Shown here: in pieces, positions 50,910 to 63,299 of the stretch | Layout of the letters: every line of letters starts with the position of its first letter | How positions within the stretch are numbered: the first letter of the stretch is position 1 | From: Paramecium sonneborni | Lineage: Eukaryota > Ciliophora > Oligohymenophorea > Peniculida > Parameciidae | Length of the DNA stretch: 64,000 nt | Direction: 5' to 3' | NCBI GenBank assembly: GCA_905182985.1 | Contig: CAJJDN010000078.1 | Location: 95,453 to 159,452 of the forward strand | The notes under the pieces: generated by a model | Databases searched by the model: none | What the model was told of the DNA's origin: nothing | Seen by the model: only the letters and a program-made list of their open reading frames with translations | Translations under genes and position numbers: made by a program

Positions 50910-53900
50910 TCATTTTCTCAATTATTATATCTTCCTCAATTGCAACTTATCTATAAAAACTTAACTTTATCTTAAAAACTTTATATTATTACATAAATTA
51001 CATGATTTAAATAAACAAACTAATGTAGACTCTTTATCGAAAGTTAATAAACATGATTGAACAAATCTAAATCTTTTTATGTATCTTTAAATTCTTACTA
51101 TCTAACTGCCCTCAATACAATTTATACGATTATTTATTATGTACACATATAGATTTTAGATTATATAATCACAATTTGATTAATGTATTTTTGAAATTTT
51201 GAAATCATATGATTAATAATTATTTTTTTTATCTTTTAATCTTAACATATTTTTTATCTAAAATACATCTACATCATTATCATCAACTTTAATTGTTGTA
51301 ATGTAGATTGGTTATAAATCTTGTGATTCATCCATAGAATATTCAAGAGAATCCTACTACTATATTTTAATATCAAATTATTATGAAATAAAATGTCCAC
51401 TCTCAAAAGCTTTTAATTCAGAACTAAATTAAAATTTAAGTGTTGTGCTTAATTTAAATGTATCATCTATTAGAGGAGATCGAAAATCACTAGGATTTCT
51501 ATTAGGAAATGTATTAGATTCCAAAAATAATTCTTATTGATTATTGTTTTTATTTCTTAAATTTACAGGTGCTAAAAAACCTTCTATATCTTTTTTCAGA
51601 TCTCCTGAACCCAAAAAAGAATTATTCTCATATTCAAATTTTCCCAATTATCCCAATTAAGAAAGAAAATTTGTTCTACTTAACAATTCTTAAGAATTTA
51701 AGTATTTTGCTGTCTCTTTACCAGAATTAGGAGGATCATATAAATTGCTCTCACAACTTTTTAACATATGAAAATCAATTTAAGAAGGAATTTACTGTAA
51801 ATTTTGATCATGTTCTTTCTTCTTAAAATTCTATGATTATTATACTTTTTCAATCTTTTCTGATATCTCATTAATATTTTATTAAATAATGTATTCTGAA
51901 TTTACTATTTATTATTATTAATCTTCTTCTTCTTCTTCATGTTCATGCTAAATTTCTAAAGGTTTATCTATCTAATTTTTAATCTATTCAAATTCTTCTA
52001 TTTTATTTTCTTAAATTCCATTACTCTAAATTTCATCATTTTGTATTATTTATTAAGGCTATTAATTACTTTCTTTCATCTATAAATTCTCTTAAATATA
52101 CTCTTATTAATCTTATTTAATTTCTTGAAAATTCTCTTATTCAATATTTTATATCTCTTCTTTATGTTACTTTTCATCCTCAACTTCAACTGATTTCTTA
52201 CTTTAAATTAACAATTCTTAATTATTTTATTTATTTTTAATTATCTCTTAATCATCTAATTACTTTTCTTGGTCATTCACTTAAGAAAATTACATTTCAT
52301 TCTAGATTATTTAAGTTCCTTCACAGAACTTTACATTAGAATTTGATTCTATAAAGTTTAGATTATTCTAATTAGAATATTAGTATACTTCTAATTTATT
52401 TTCATCATTTTATATTTGATTATTAATTAAATTAGTAATAAAATTTTGAAATTAATTCTATTCTTAATTTAATATTTATGAATTTAAAGGATCCTAAATA
52501 TTATAGGGTAATATTGAATGTATTATTTAATTTTCTTTAATACTTTTTTATTAATCAGTATTTTAAATTGTTGAATCATTTTTTTAATTATCTAAACGAA
52601 TTGATTAATATTATTCTTCTTTATCAGTTTTTTCTTATTAATTAAATTAATTTATTTATTCTTAAGATACTTATAATTCTTGATTTTATACTTCAAAAAT
52701 ATTACCTTATTCTTAATTTTATTCTTTAAAAATATTATCTTAATTTTAATTAATTTATTAATTTGTAATTTTTGAATTGTCAAAATCATTTTATTCAATT
52801 TTTTCCTACATCTCAATATGATCATTTTAACATTTTGAATTTAAATTTTCCTAAGAATAATATTCTTTTTAATCAAAATCAACATTTTTACTTTGCATGG
52901 CAGTTTCTGATTATTAGAGTGCTTAAATATTATTAGTTAATAGTTGATTTTTTTAATGAATTTCTTGATAATCATTATGAAGAGATTATTAATTAGAAAT
53001 TACTAATTCATTTTAATTAGTCTCTTATTCATCTTCTTTAATTTCTTTAATTTAGAATTAATCTTGAATTTAAAACACTTATGATTTACCTGATATTGTA
53101 GGGGGAATTTCAAATGATTTTTATTATTGATCTTTAGATATGACTAATTCTTTTAATTAATCTGCTTAATTAATGATTATTTAATATTAATTAATATTGA
53201 TTTGGGTTAGTTATAAGCAAATTTATTGCATTAATTAAGGAATATCAATAAAATTAGAGTTTAAAGAATTAAAGATGAGACGACCATCTTAAACTTAGAT
53301 TAATTAAATTAAGTTATTGATGATTATATTTATTAAATATAAACATTAATTTGATGGGTTAGTTATATCTTCATTTAATAGTTTTAAACAATTTGATTAA
53401 TCTAAATATAATCTAAAATGTCCCCTTATTATTCCCATTCTTTCTATAAATAATAATCGAATCCTATTTAAGACATATGAATAATTAGTAGTTATAAGAA
53501 AATTATATCCATCAATAAGTTTTATTTATTTAGATTACTGTATAATTTGAAACCTTTTTGAAATTTCTAGACGATTCAATTAAATTCTCCACCATTTTTA
53601 TATTATAATAAGTTTTCTTAATTTATCTTCTTTTCTTTTTTTCCATTCTATAAATCTTTTATAATCCATTCTGCCTTTAACATGTGCTTAAATTAAAGAA
53701 GCAGCCTTATCCTTTTTTTCTCTAAGAGTAGGTTTATGGGAGTTCTTTTTAATAATGAAACGGGATGAATTAATTTCTGCATTTTTAACTTCATCTATTT
53801 TATTTTGTATGGTTTCTAATTCATTAATTTTTTGTTATTTAACCCTAATATAAGAACTTTAATTTACTTTTCAAGATCAGCTATATCTTTTAAGATCATT

Positions 53901-54448
53901 TCATGTTTTTTTATTAAACTTGAATCTGATACTTCTTCTGCATCTTCTTCCAAAATTAATGATTTTTCAGCCTTTTAAGGAATTTAAACTTAGGGTTTTG
54001 ATTGATTGCTTTTAATTTCATTGAATATATTAGCATATTTATTAGATATAGGTAATATAACATTATTAGGCAATTATATTGATGCTGTTTAAGGTCTTTT
54101 AAGAGAGATTTTTTATTTTGGTTTCTTTTTATTTGATCGGATTGATACAACACTTTTATTTAAGTAGGTTTAATTATTAGGATTATTAGTTTTGAATACA
54201 ACTGATTTACCTTTGATTTCAAAGAACTCAGGAGATAGTCCATAAGCTTCCATATATGGTTTAATTCTTTAGTAAATTAATCTTCTCTAAGGTTTCGTTG
54301 GAGATGTGTAATCTTAGACTTGTACTTTGATTAATGAATTATTTATCATATTATAATCAATAGAAAAGGATTTTCTTTTATTATTTCTAAAATTTTGTAA
54401 ATTAGAGCATTTCAGATTTGAGTTTATACACTTCATTTTATAAATCAT
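50910..54448 (-). CDS. IQ-motif (calmodulin-binding) protein with long acidic Gln/Asn-rich tail, about 1170 aa
   Basis: In-frame ATGs at 54448 and 54436 (MKCINSN); one 23-nt intron at 53845-53867; frame open to TGA 50910-50912 (1172 codons from 54448). Near residues 240-320 there is an IQ block: AASLIQAHVKGRMDYKRF, then LRKLIIIQKWWRIQLNR, each matching IQxxxRG/KxxR-type calmodulin sites. N-terminal to it is a short helical linker (ELETIQNKIDEVKN). The ~850-residue tail is extremely rich in Gln, Asn, Glu and Ile (glutamines mostly as TAA) and is probably disordered. The last ~100 codons after VDVDVF look less constrained, and the true end may be earlier through an unseen splice. Confidence 0.75.
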
Positions 54449-54548
54449 AGTACAAACATTTAAAGTAAACTCTTTATTTTTACATTTTTTATTTAATCTT
54501 ATGAATATTAGATCACTATTACCTTGATTTCATTTTTACTTACTTAAT

Positions 54549-54762
54549 TCAGTCTTTCAGTAAGAATATTTATTGTTTAATCTTTTTCTTTAAACTTTTT
54601 AGCTGTATATATGCTTCGGCTAGAATTTCTTTATGTTTATTATTATTCTAGATTATTTGGAGTATTTTTATAATGGCTCTAACTTCTTTTAATTTATGAT
54701 TGTAATTTCTATATGATTTTTTCTTACTGTTTTATAGTTTCAATGAGTTTCAATTTAGACAT
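54549..54762 (-). CDS. Small coiled-coil protein, 64 aa
   Basis: ATG 54762 (MSKLKLIETIKQ), a 19-nt intron directly after the first 35 bases, then KLKEVRAIIKILQII and HKEILAEAYIQLKSLKKK to TGA 54549-54551; 65 codons. Strong amphipathic helix throughout. Other splices could extend it toward the IQ gene, but this model gives a clean multiple of three and leaves a normal 100-bp gap. Its start is 28 bp from the divergent WDR59-like start. Function unknown. Confidence 0.5.
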
Positions 54763-54790
54763 TCTGTTATAATTAATAAATTATAATTAA

Positions 54791-56791
54791 ATGTAAGAAG
54801 AAAATCCTAATTTTGGTGATGCTTAAGATGATGAAGATGCTTCATATAATAATAGTAGAATTCGTAATGAAGTAAATGAAGAATTTAGAAAAGTGTCTGA
54901 AAACAAATTATAAGTAACAAAAGTAAATGAAGAAAATAACATTTGTACAATAAAATTATCAAGAACAAAAACTGCTGAAAAATAATAGGATCATATGATT
55001 CTATTATTATCACTACAAGAGAGAGAATTATATATAAAATAAGTAAGTTTTAAAGTTGACAGCTGGAAAGTATATGCAGAAAGTGAAAAATTGACATAAT
55101 TAGTTAAACAAAGCTAATATCATTCAACATTAGAATTAATAAAAAGTATTGTACCTGAGGTATGCAATATTATATTGTCTTTTGAAATACCTACAAATAG
55201 TGGAAAGAAATCAGATAAGTAAGAATTTGGTAGAGCACATACTCATTCTCAACCTATTCCTTATTCAGGATTCTCTACTTGTTGTTGGTCACCTTAAGGT
55301 CATTTAATTACAGTTCATAATACAGCTACTAATCATTAAAAATAAGCTAAAGATTAAAAGGCTCAATATATAACTTTGTAAGAACTTAATTCATTTGTAT
55401 TTTCATAACCTAAAACTAAATAATCTAATCAATAATAAAGACATGTTGTAGAAATCAGAGAAGATGAAGAAAATCTATAACCTTTTTTCTAAACTGGTAT
55501 TTAATTGATTTCAGAAAAAGAAGACGAAGCCTATGATTATCTAAATTTCTAATTCTTCTATCATTATTTTCCTTAATTTCATCAATAAGAAGTACCCAAA
55601 GAATAAAAAGTAGAAAAATTAGCATTTTATAAAGATTATGAAATTTATGATTTGCACAATAATCCAGATGTCATTATTTTAGGAGAATAATTCAAAAATC
55701 TATCTAAAAAAGTTTATGAATAATAAGATAAAAAAACAGTTATCAATTAAAATGTGGAAATTAGTGTAAACATTTTTTATTTCATTTTAGATATACGATT
55801 TTGGAAGTTATTCATTTCATGTTGATAACATTACATAATTACATGAATATTTTACTAATCATATGAAAAAGAATAATAATAATACTAATATCAATAATCC
55901 ATTAAAAATTTTATATTAACCATTAGAGGAATATTTCAAATTATATAATTCAAGCATTTCTAGTTTTGTTCTCACAAGTGGAGTTACATGTAATTATATC
56001 ATTAATTTAATTTAGTGGATCTCTAAGAATATAATATGAAAATTCTAAAAATTTTATCTGATTGTATCTATCACTAGTAATAAAAGAGAGTAATGTCTCA
56101 AGAAATGAATCTAATAAAGGATTTTTAAGAATATTTCAAAAAATTATGGAACTCTTAATATCAGATATACAAATTATATGATCAGATAGCTTATTCAATA
56201 AAAAAAAGCAATTTAAAAGATACTAAAAAGTTATTAGATTGTGTATATTAATTAAAATTAGAATCAAATATTGAAATGAAAGATTAAATAAAAGATCTAA
56301 TAAAAGATGAAATAAGTAAATACAACAATTAACCAAATCCAAAACTCTTTGTTAAAGGAATATAAAGTATTTCAGTCTATGATAACTTTCAGAAGATATC
56401 AAATGAAAGTCCTATTTATATAATATGGAATTAACTCAGTAATTTTCCCTTAATAGTAACTGATAAAGTTGAGTTTAGTAAATTAAATGTTCTTAAGACA
56501 GCACTTAGAGCTTAGAGTCCTATTAATTTTTGCATTTATAAGAAATTAAAATCAGCAAGTTATTAGGTTGCTAATTTTAGAGATAGATTGAACAATGAAA
56601 TTTATAGTTAGGGACCCTTATAATTAGGAAATGTGAAATAAAATTAAAATAAGACAATTTGTTCTATCTGTCAATAAGTTATCACTAGTCATGGGTTGTT
56701 TTGTAGTTCATGTTAACATGGAGGTCATTATGAACATATGCTCTAATGGAAATAAACATGTGCAGTTTGTGATTGTGATTGTAGAAAATGA
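54791..56791 (+). CDS. WDR59: WDR59-like GATOR2/SEA complex protein, C-terminal part only, 649 aa
   Basis: ATG 54791 (MQEENPNFGDAQDDE) to TGA 56789-56791, introns 55766-55790 (25 nt) and 55990-56015 (26 nt); 650 codons. Order: an RWD-like domain at ~20-150, then FSTCCWSPQGHLITV, a helical middle, and a C-terminal zinc RING-like module CSICQQVITSHGLFC, CQHGGHYEHMLQW, CAVCDCDCR. This RWD-then-C-terminal-zinc order is that of WDR59/Sea3, a subunit of the GATOR2 (SEACAT) regulator of TORC1 on lysosomes/vacuoles. WDR59 normally begins with a seven-blade WD40 propeller of ~330 residues, which is absent here; the gene 29 bp upstream runs the other way, so no room exists for it. Everything after base 55825 is repeated in the second copy. 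Confidence 0.85.
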
Positions 56792-56950
56792 ATTAATACA
56801 TATTATAAATTATTTCCTGCTTTTAATTTGATTCACTATTTTAAATAACATGAAAAGTTCCCATCAAAACAAAAACCAATAAAGTATTCTCTCTTTTCTA
56901 ACTTTTTAGCTAATTCTCCAGTATAATTCATATATGGCAAAAAACTAGTT

Positions 56951-56951
56951 N
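56951..56951. other. Assembly gap of one N
   Basis: The second and last ambiguous base, exactly at the joint of the two 1126-bp copies. Confidence 0.97.
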
Positions 56952-57918
56952 ATAACATTACATAATTACATGAATATTTTACTAATCATATGAAAAAGAA
57001 TAATAATAATACTAATATCAATAATCCATTAAAAATTTTATATTAACCATTAGAGGAATATTTCAAATTATATAATTCAAGCATTTCTAGTTTTGTTCTC
57101 ACAAGTGGAGTTACATGTAATTATATCATTAATTTAATTTAGTGGATCTCTAAGAATATAATATGAAAATTCTAAAAATTTTATCTGATTGTATCTATCA
57201 CTAGTAATAAAAGAGAGTAATGTCTCAAGAAATGAATCTAATAAAGGATTTTTAAGAATATTTCAAAAAATTATGGAACTCTTAATATCAGATATACAAA
57301 TTATATGATCAGATAGCTTATTCAATAAAAAAAAGCAATTTAAAAGATACTAAAAAGTTATTAGATTGTGTATATTAATTAAAATTAGAATCAAATATTG
57401 AAATGAAAGATTAAATAAAAGATCTAATAAAAGATGAAATAAGTAAATACAACAATTAACCAAATCCAAAACTCTTTGTTAAAGGAATATAAAGTATTTC
57501 AGTCTATGATAACTTTCAGAAGATATCAAATGAAAGTCCTATTTATATAATATGGAATTAACTCAGTAATTTTCCCTTAATAGTAACTGATAAAGTTGAG
57601 TTTAGTAAATTAAATGTTCTTAAGACAGCACTTAGAGCTTAGAGTCCTATTAATTTTTGCATTTATAAGAAATTAAAATCAGCAAGTTATTAGGTTGCTA
57701 ATTTTAGAGATAGATTGAACAATGAAATTTATAGTTAGGGACCCTTATAATTAGGAAATGTGAAATAAAATTAAAATAAGACAATTTGTTCTATCTGTCA
57801 ATAAGTTATCACTAGTCATGGGTTGTTTTGTAGTTCATGTTAACATGGAGGTCATTATGAACATATGCTCTAATGGAAATAAACATGTGCAGTTTGTGAT
57901 TGTGATTGTAGAAAATGA
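56952..57918 (+). pseudogene. Artefactual second copy of the WDR59-like 3' end
   Basis: Same bases as 55825-56791, including the second intron and the zinc module up to its TGA at 57916-57918, but without a start, the RWD domain or the first intron. If the duplication is an assembly overlap this copy does not exist in the cell and should be dropped. If real, it is a 5'-truncated duplicate. Confidence 0.8.
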
Positions 57919-57976
57919 ATTAATACATATTATAAATTATTTCCTGCTTTTAATTTGATTCACTATTTTAAATAAC

Positions 57977-59891
57977 ATGAAAAGTTCCCATCAAAACAAA
58001 AACCAATAAAGTATTCTCTCTTTTCTAACTTTTTAGCTAATTCTCCAGTATAATTCATATATGGCAAAAAACTAGTTAAAAATACTTATCATTATGCTCT
58101 TAAATAGTTAGGATAACCTATCTCTTAAATATCTTGGTAATCATTAACTAGTTTCAAAAAAGAATCCAACTATTTAATACGGTAATATATTTTTATTATT
58201 AAATATTATATAGATACTTTGAAACAACATATAGCTACTTATTCTATAATCAAAAGATTTCAAAATCATAAAATGGTATTCGTGTTCATATTAAAACAAG
58301 TTTTTGTTAAGTTTATATTCCTAAAATCAATTATTCAAGAAATCAATAAATTTAAGATCAAAAATGGAAATTATAAAATATTTCAAATTAAATATTTTCA
58401 ACTTAATTTATTAGAAATTAATAAATAAAAGATGTAGAAATAGCTATTAAAGATTCAAAATTAGAATAAAATGATGTAGTAGTTTAAATTACTCACTTAC
58501 CCCCTTTTCTTGGAGAACAATATAGCAAATAAAAGATAATTTCAACCTAATCATTTACTAATTTTCAATAAATTATTAATAAAGATAGACAAATTGATGG
58601 AGATATTAAATTGTTAATGTCATTTGAAAAGTCTTAAAAAATGAAGTCTAATGAAATATAAAAAATGTAATAGATTGAATTTTAAAATGAGTAAACAGCA
58701 TAAGAAGATTAAATAATTTAACATAATTAAATTTTTAATTAAATCAATAATAAGCTTTCAAAAAAAAATACAAAAAAAACAGATTCAAATGAAAAGAATA
58801 ATTCATTAATAAGATAATAATAACTAAAAATTAAAAGAAAAATTGACCTCTAAAAAAGAATAATTAATAAAAAATATTTAAACAAATCTTTTGATTTACA
58901 AAAAAAGAAAAAGTCAAATTCATCATATGATGAAATCATGTCTATCGAAAATGATAGTAAGTCATTAAAAATTGAAATACAAAGTTTGCATGAAGATTTT
59001 GATAAAAAATAAGAAGTTTTTCATTTAGATACCAATAGTTAAAAATAGCTGAATTAAAACTCGAAGAAAAATAGTCATTCATTTTTAAGATAATCTTAAA
59101 TAAACAATAAAAATTAAATATAAAAAAAAGTAAATGGTAGGGCAGTGAAAACAGCAAACTTTTTATCAGTTTAAAATATAAATCATCAAACATTAATATA
59201 ATCGATGAATGATAATAATTGTAATAACGATAAAAATAAAAATGAAATAAATACGATCAAATTTGATGATATCTAATACTAATCTAATGAAATTACTAAT
59301 AATTATAAGACTAATAATACAACTAATAAATTAAAAATAATTATAAAAAATAATAATTCAAGTTTATAAAATAATGAAATTAAAATGTAATTAAATCAAA
59401 CTAATAATTATTTGTAAGAAAAGAAAATAGAAAAGGAAGATTTATAAGATTAAATTGTAAATGAGAAAAAGAAAGAAAATGAAGATTTAAAAGAAATGAT
59501 ATTCAAAGAAGCATAGTAATAAACCAAAAAAAATAAAAATCAGTAAATGTAACAAGAGATATATAAACTTCATTTTGATAGCATGAGTTAAATTAAGCCA
59601 AGTAGATGTAGTATATCAATTATTCCAAAATTAAAAGATGCCTAAATTTAAGTTTATGTAATTGAAACTAATGAATCAGATAGGATACAGTATGATTCAG
59701 ATCTAAATAGAGTGATAATACCAACGATGATTATTGTCACAATTAAATCACATTTATTAATGAATGAGCATTTATTTTTTTAATGTCTTTACATAAATGG
59801 CAAAGAATATTTTGTAGAATATGATGAATTGAAATCCTATAACCCTTTAGAACTTTTAGATTATATGATATATAATTCTATATTAATCTGA
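57977..59891 (+). CDS. Low-complexity Lys/Asn/Gln-rich protein, 618 aa
   Basis: ATG 57977 (MKSSHQNKNQQ), introns 58011-58036 (26 nt) and 58182-58213 (32 nt), stop TGA 59889-59891; 619 codons. The same start occurs in the first copy of the duplication at 56850, where the gene is cut by the N; this copy is the complete one. Residues 15-180 look folded (VQFIYGKKLVKNTYHYALKQ, VEIAIKDSKLEQNDVVVQI). The next ~350 are Lys/Asn/Gln/Ser repeats, probably disordered. The C-terminal ~90 look folded again (IIPKLKDAQIQVYVIETNE, LFFQCLYINGKEYF). Not recognised. A ciliate-specific nuclear or cytoskeletal protein is possible. Confidence 0.7.
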
Positions 59892-60005
59892 TTTATTTAT
59901 TTAGAATAAGATAAATTTAATCTAAACGCTTTTTATTTAAAAACATTCTGTGTGTAGTAATAACATGTTTAGAATTATCATAATTAAAATTAAATAAATA
60001 AAAAA

Positions 60006-60845
60006 TCAAAATTAAATAAGTATTGCACTCATGTTGTCATAACCATTTTCTTAATACATGCTTTTTGCAATTAATTAATTGAATAATTTTCCTAATGAAT
60101 TATTTTCAATAAGATTTTTGCTGATATCTAAAATAACTTTGATTAATTTACATTAATTATCTGCACATTCCCAAATACCATCTGATGCTAGCAAGATATA
60201 TTTATTTTATGGTCTGTCAATTACAAAAATATCTGGTTTTGATGATATTATAGAACCTCTTGATGACTTTAAGAAAAAATCACCAAATGCTCTTGCGACA
60301 GTCAATGAACCTAGAAATCATGATACATAGTTACCATTAATTCTATCATCTCTAATAAAACCACCATTAGCAATTATTCTATCATATTCTGAATCAATGT
60401 TATGATCATCCGAAAGTTATTAAACAAATTCATTTGAAAATAGAATAGCTCGACTATCTCCTAAGTTAGCAATGTAAACCTTTTCTTTAGTAACCAAAAC
60501 AATTATAGCAGTGCTTCCAACTTTAGAACTAGCAATTCGATGAGCTAATATAGTATCTAAAGTTTCGAAAGTTGATTCTAACACGACATTATAATTTTCT
60601 GGATTTTTATTTAGTTCCATTTCAAATATTTCATAGAAGTGTTCTGACAAAAATTCTGAAACTTCTGAGCCTCCATGTCCATCAAAGACTCCATAAAGTT
60701 AGAACTCCTCTTACTCTTGAATTATAATGTAGTCTTCCATGTAATCTCTCCAGCCTTGCATTTAACAAGAGGAACAAGTTATTCCTTTAGAGTGAGTACG
60801 AGTAGTCTTTTGAGATAAATTTGGTTTAGACCCTTTTATGCCCAT
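60006..60845 (-). CDS. PP2C-family (PPM) serine/threonine phosphatase, 279 aa
   Basis: Start at 60845 (MGIKGSKPN), no intron, stop TGA 60006-60008; 280 codons, the size of a bare PP2C core. Motifs in order: MQGWRDYMEDYI, VFDGHGG near residue 52 (metal-binding Asp), TAIIVLVTKEKVYIANLGDSR, a variant LTVARAFGDFFLK, ILLASDGIWE and YDNMSAILI (metal-binding Asp-Asn). All the Asp residues of the two-metal centre are visible, so it should be active. Gly2 with Ser6 gives a likely N-myristoylation site (MGIKGS), and Paramecium PP2Cs are known in cilia; membrane or ciliary anchoring is inferred. Confidence 0.93.
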
Positions 60846-61550
60846 AATTTTTTATTAATAATGCGTATTATATTAGTAAATAAGCCATTTATATGAATAT
60901 AGCATCATTAAATAATGCAAACAAATTAATCTAACACACTATAGTTTATAATTACGTAATATTTATTAAGATTTATGATATTGCTATTTATGATTATATT
61001 TAAATATGTAATCATTTTAGAATGATCAAATTACAAAAGAAAAAAACATGAAAATTATATAATATATAGGGATCTTTATTATCTTAGAACCAAGTAAAGA
61101 TTATATATATAGAAATTATAAAGCAAGATATTTATAGAATTTTAAATCTTGATGGTATGAAGGCTATTTTATACAAATTCATACTGTAAATATTAATTTT
61201 AATTAAAACTAAAATTATATAAAATTTTATATTAATTATATTTAATTAATATTATGAATATTTAATTATTTAATTAATTTTTATTATAATTAAATTTTTA
61301 GGAAGAAAAGAATAATTTTTGTTTCTAACTTTATTTTTTAACTTGGATGCATAATCTGAAAATTGATAAAATATTAAAAATAATTTTATGGAAGTTAAAA
61401 GCAATTAATTAGTGATGCTTTTGAATATTATTCTAAATAGAATTTAGTATTAATCTTATTGATTTTTTAGTATTATTATAAGAGTTCTGAATTAATCAAA
61501 ATTATAATATTTTACTGATTTTTTTTTAAATTGAGAGCAATATTTTATGT
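60846..61550. other. AT-rich gene-free region
   Basis: About 700 bp with long A/T runs and no protein-like TGA-free frame on either strand. It includes the PP2C upstream region. No telomeric C4A2/C3A3-type repeats and no RNA gene recognised. Confidence 0.55.
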
Positions 61551-62350
61551 AAGAAATAGAAATATAACAATAAATTAAAGCTGAAAGACTTAATGACACA
61601 TTTTAGAGTGCTAAAAGTTTAATATGCAGAAGAGCAGTAGATATTGTATTTTAGAATATTGAATATTAAGTAGTTGATTCGAAAGAAAGTAAGATTTAAT
61701 AAAAAGAAACGAAATATTTTTGTGTAATTATGATGAATTTATCCATAAAAAGTTAATGCTATATTGAGAGCAAGTGGTGCTAGTAAAACATCATTGCTGA
61801 ATATTCTTGCTGCTCTTGTTTAAAGTTCTTAAAGTTATTAAATGGAGTACAATCTGAAACATTTTCAAATTTTACAGCATTTGTTATGCTATATGATGTT
61901 CTTTTAGAAACTTCAGCTCCAAGAGAAGTTTGGCAATTTTTGCAGATTTAAATTATAGAGATCCAGATTTGAAGTAATCAAGATTTGAAGATACAAAAGA
62001 ACAATGAAATTAGAAATAAAAAGAAAAAGAACATCTATTAGACTTGAACTTGTTCATTAATCCTTCATGTATATTGTTAGATGAATCAACATCAGGATTA
62101 GATTCATTTACTGCATTTTAAATTATGTAATATTTTAATTAAAAAAGATAGATATGACCTCTAATTGTTAGCATATGATGATTAAGATAGACTATTATAT
62201 TTACTATTCATTAGCTATCATCAAATATCTATTTACTTTTTGACAGTTAGCTGGGTATTTCAAAGCAATTGGCTTACCTTATCCAGATCATAGTAAACCT
62301 ATGGATTATTTGATGAGTATTAAGCATCAAGAGATTACAAAATAAAGAGT
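61551..62350 (+). pseudogene. Decayed ABCG transporter ATPase domain
   Basis: Fragments in several frames line up in order with the ABCG pair at 34-37 kb. They are [15 protein letters not shown] (Walker A with the third Gly changed to Ser), a damaged piece of the segment before the signature, KRKRTSIRLELVH (lacking the ISGGE of the signature), [16 protein letters not shown] (Walker B with DEP changed to DES), and FKAIGLPYPDHSKPMDYLMSI. Frameshifts and TGAs lie between them, and the six membrane spans are missing. It is a dead copy, about 25 kb from its relatives. Confidence 0.8.
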
Positions 62351-63299
62351 AGGAATGGCAATTTTTATGAAATTATTACTTGGATATTCATAGAGGTATT
62401 CTAAATATATTTTAAAATTACTTAATTATTTAAATTGTTATTAATTTATATCACAATTATAAACGAAATGATAAAACATTTGTCTTGTGATTAAAATTTT
62501 TATTAACTTGAATCATAACTTGGTTAATTTGGTATAGAAAATAGTAAACATTGTTTATGCTAAACTTATAAATTATAAATTTTTATATTTAGTATACCAT
62601 AGAAATATAAAGTTCAAACTTAATAAAAATTATATTTAAACCTTTTCTAGAAATAAAGAATTGATGAAAATGTTAGATATTTTTGTTAAATTAAATAGCT
62701 TTCAGATTGATTGATAAATATATTTGATATATGCATAAATTTTTATAATATATTATTAAAGATAAACTACAATTTTAAATTCAATTAGGAATTTATTTTA
62801 AAAGTAAAGAAAGAGTCTAGATAATTTCTAATTTAATTAGCATTATAAATACTAAACTAAAATAGAATAATAAATACATTTTTATGAAATTGGATTACTT
62901 ATATTAAAAATAGTAAAAAGATAGAACATATTATTGTAATTAAAAAAGATTTTAGAGCATAATTTATTAAAAAATATTGAATAAAAAGATATTAATAAAA
63001 TAAAGTAAAAATGGAATTTTTTTATGTAAACTATTAAATAAAGTTATTAAATAAGTTTGGCATAATTTTTAATAATTCTTAGGATTTAGATTTGAAGAAC
63101 AATGATAATAAAATTTAGATTATTAAAATGGACTGGATGATTGGTTTATTATTTTTTTATAATTTAGTATTTATGTAAAGAAATCTATGAAAGTTTGATT
63201 TAAGTTTAAATTTTTTATAAAATTCGGTTTGCTTTAAAAATAAGGATGAATATTATGATGATGTGAATTATAAATTGAATTATAATATTTTATATAATA
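62351..63299. other. AT-rich gene-free region
   Basis: About 950 bp, among the most A/T-rich of the window, with no convincing frame and no recognisable remnant of the ABC membrane domain. Contains the presumed promoter of the ankyrin gene. A short frame around 63085-63190 (KMDWMIGLLFFYNLVF) may be chance or an unrecognised remnant. Confidence 0.5.

Larger units (their letters stand above)
55825..58077. repeat. Perfect 1126-bp direct duplication joined by one N (probable assembly artefact)
   Basis: Bases 55825-56950 and 56952-58077 read identically and are separated by the single N at 56951. The unit covers the 3' two-thirds of the WDR59-like gene and the first exon of the gene after it. 1126 is not a multiple of three. 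As at 3047, this is the layout of an unmerged contig overlap. Confidence 0.9.

Noticed and set aside
54445..54448. Overlapping ATGA stop/start as translational coupling between two genes
   Set aside because: Such coupling is bacterial. A 19-nt intron ends the small gene at 54549 and leaves a normal gap, so the overlap is a reading-frame coincidence.
60846..63299. Telomere or subtelomeric repeats near the end of the window
   Set aside because: No runs of CCCCAA/CCCAAA type were seen; only AT-rich sequence and a pseudogene.
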